Of a DNA stretch of 64,000 bases, positions 63,162 through 64,000 are shown in pieces (the stretch's first letter is position 1; each line of letters opens with the position of its first letter). Origin of the DNA: Candidatus Poseidoniaceae archaeon (GTDB lineage: Archaea > Thermoplasmatota > Poseidoniia > Poseidoniales > Poseidoniaceae); contig JASLKG010000005.1 of assembly GCA_030747695.1 (NCBI GenBank), positions 150,599-214,598 on the forward strand. Reading direction: 5' to 3'. A model generated the notes under the pieces. The model was not told the origin of the DNA. It searched no databases and saw nothing but the letters and a program-made list of their open reading frames with translations. The translations under genes and the position numbers were made by a program.

Positions 63162-64000
63162 ATGGCGGATTGGAGTGCAAAGAACCCTTACATGTCAAAG
63201 ATTACTGAATGCTATATTCTCAATGGAGAAGGTTCACGTAAAGAGACACGACACATCGTCTTTGATTTAGGCAAATCTGGTTTGGATTACAAAGTAGGGG
63301 ATGCTCTTGGAGTGGTAGCTGAAAATCCGGCTAATACAGTTGAAGAATTAATTTCAGTTGCAGGTTGGGATGGTAATCATATAGTTACAACACACAAAGG
63401 AGAATCTAAATTGAGAGATGCGCTTAGGAAAGATGTTGAGATCCATAGGGTTAACAAAAAATTTGTACAGTCATTAAATGAGAAGGTAACGTCAAGTGAA
63501 TTACGAATTTCAGTGAAACTTATTGATAGAACACGCGAATCAACAACTTCATTTTCGAGCGGTGACTCAGCATTATTACAGGAATTAATGCCTTCAAATC
63601 CAAGCGATGATCCGGTTGGACGTATCGAAAATATGATTTCCAATGGTGAAGCAATGGAGGATTATATTTGGTCTCGAGATTATATTGATGTAATACGTGA
63701 ATTTGATGTAACTTATACGCCTGAAGAATTTCTAGAACTTGTTGATAGGTTGAAACCACGCCTATACTCCATAGCTTCGAGCCATGATGCACATCCTGGT
63801 TTTGTTGAATTGACTGTCGCAATCGTAAGATATTCACATCATGGAAGAGATCGAGGTGGTCTTTGTACAATCTATATGGCTGATGAAGTCAAAGTAAAAA
63901 AGACAAATGTAGGTGTATTCATGAGTCCAACTAAATCATTTGTATTACCTGAAGATAAATCAATAGACATAATCATGGTTGGCCCAGGAACAGGAATTGC
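63162..64000 (+). CDS. FAD/NADPH oxidoreductase (sulfite reductase flavoprotein-like), truncated by window end
   Basis: The N-terminal and FAD-binding part of a CysJ/P450-reductase-like protein. It begins without an FMN domain: TECYILNGEGSRKETRHIVFDLG, then GDALGVVAENP, the FAD motif LKPRLYSIASS, GGLCT and the final MVGPGTGI of the NADPH site. The open frame runs past 64000. It may reduce a partner such as a hydroxylase or sulfite reductase. Starts at 63159 and 63192 are also possible. Confidence 0.85.
   Translation, partial: MADWSAKNPYMSKITECYILNGEGSRKETRHIVFDLGKSGLDYKVGDALGVVAENPANTVEELISVAGWDGNHIVTTHKGESKLRDALRKDVEIHRVNKKFVQSLNEKVTSSELRISVKLIDRTRESTTSFSSGDSALLQELMPSNPSDDPVGRIENMISNGEAMEDYIWSRDYIDVIREFDVTYTPEEFLELVDRLKPRLYSIASSHDAHPGFVELTVAIVRYSHHGRDRGGLCTIYMADEVKVKKTNVGVFMSPTKSFVLPEDKSIDIIMVGPGTGI

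Noticed and set aside
1-64000. CRISPR arrays, insertion sequences and prophage genes
   Set aside because: No regularly spaced repeats, transposase or integrase motifs, or terminal inverted repeats with target duplications were seen.

Overview
The window is an AT-rich archaeal chromosome segment, tightly packed on both strands. Archaeal hallmarks are a thermosome subunit, Orc1/Cdc6, a stand-alone Bud32 kinase, a FlaI/TadC pilus-type operon, an archaeal class I fructose-bisphosphate aldolase, a DUF359 dephospho-CoA kinase domain, a UPF0200 P-loop protein and a Bat-type HTH regulator. These sit beside bacterial-type genes: DnaK, GlpX FBPase, a ThrRS with the bacterial editing domain, BoxB-like epoxidase and several crotonases. 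The mixture, the low G+C and the secreted proteins with C-terminal membrane anchors fit a surface-ocean planktonic euryarchaeon of Poseidoniales (Marine Group II, more likely the low-GC MGIIb), with Marine Group III as the alternative. This placement is inference.

Layout. 1-5.0 kb: thrS (3' end outside the window), a small protein, an ATP-NAD kinase relative and CTP synthase. 5.1-10.5 kb: threonine dehydrogenase, thermosome, a possible small heat-shock-like protein and DnaK. 10.5-18.4 kb: class III aminotransferase, secreted purple acid phosphatase, then a leftward run of agmatinase, a fused AdoMet decarboxylase/deoxyhypusine-synthase-like protein, secreted M14 carboxypeptidase and leucyl aminopeptidase. 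18.5-27.6 kb: DUF6015 protein, a 982-residue surface protein, tRNA-Gly(GCC), a divergent aquaporin-like protein, ArsC, an Mrp ATPase with an unusual insertion, DUF971, a PAP2 membrane protein and Bud32. 27.7-34.7 kb: NadA, a fluoride channel, an ITPase, a crotonase, an ABC transporter and UPF0200. 34.8-39.8 kb: a five-gene type IV pilus/secretion operon. 39.8-49.0 kb: a 2PGK-like kinase and an aromatic/acyl-CoA catabolic neighbourhood (aldehyde dehydrogenase, PaaG-like crotonase, 3-hydroxyacyl-CoA dehydrogenase, BoxB-like diiron epoxidase). Among these lie a PIN-TPR protein, a SAP-domain membrane protein and a DMT transporter. 49.0-55.2 kb: Bat-type regulator, GlpX, MoaC, MoaE, a geranylgeranyl-reductase-like flavoprotein, a third crotonase, aldolase, a 27-residue zinc-ribbon microORF and a winged-helix protein. 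55.4-64 kb: a 758-residue wHTH protein, a GC-rich structured intergenic region, a PPAT-DUF359 fusion, GT2, Orc1/Cdc6 with a probable replication origin, an MBL-fold protein and a truncated FAD/NADPH reductase.

How the genes fit together. GlpX and the aldolase give gluconeogenic capacity. The secreted peptidases and phosphatase fit a heterotroph feeding on protein and organic phosphorus. Agmatinase and the AdoMetDC-DHS fusion link putrescine formation to a deoxyhypusine or homospermidine step. Less expected features are the polyamine fusion, the Mrp ATPase whose CxxC is replaced by an Ig-like segment, the aquaporin-like protein with degraded NPA boxes and a leader mini-ORF, the structured RNA candidate near 57.7-58.0 kb, the origin next to cdc6, and recurrent short GC-rich hairpins just upstream of start codons, several with the core CCCGTAGGG.
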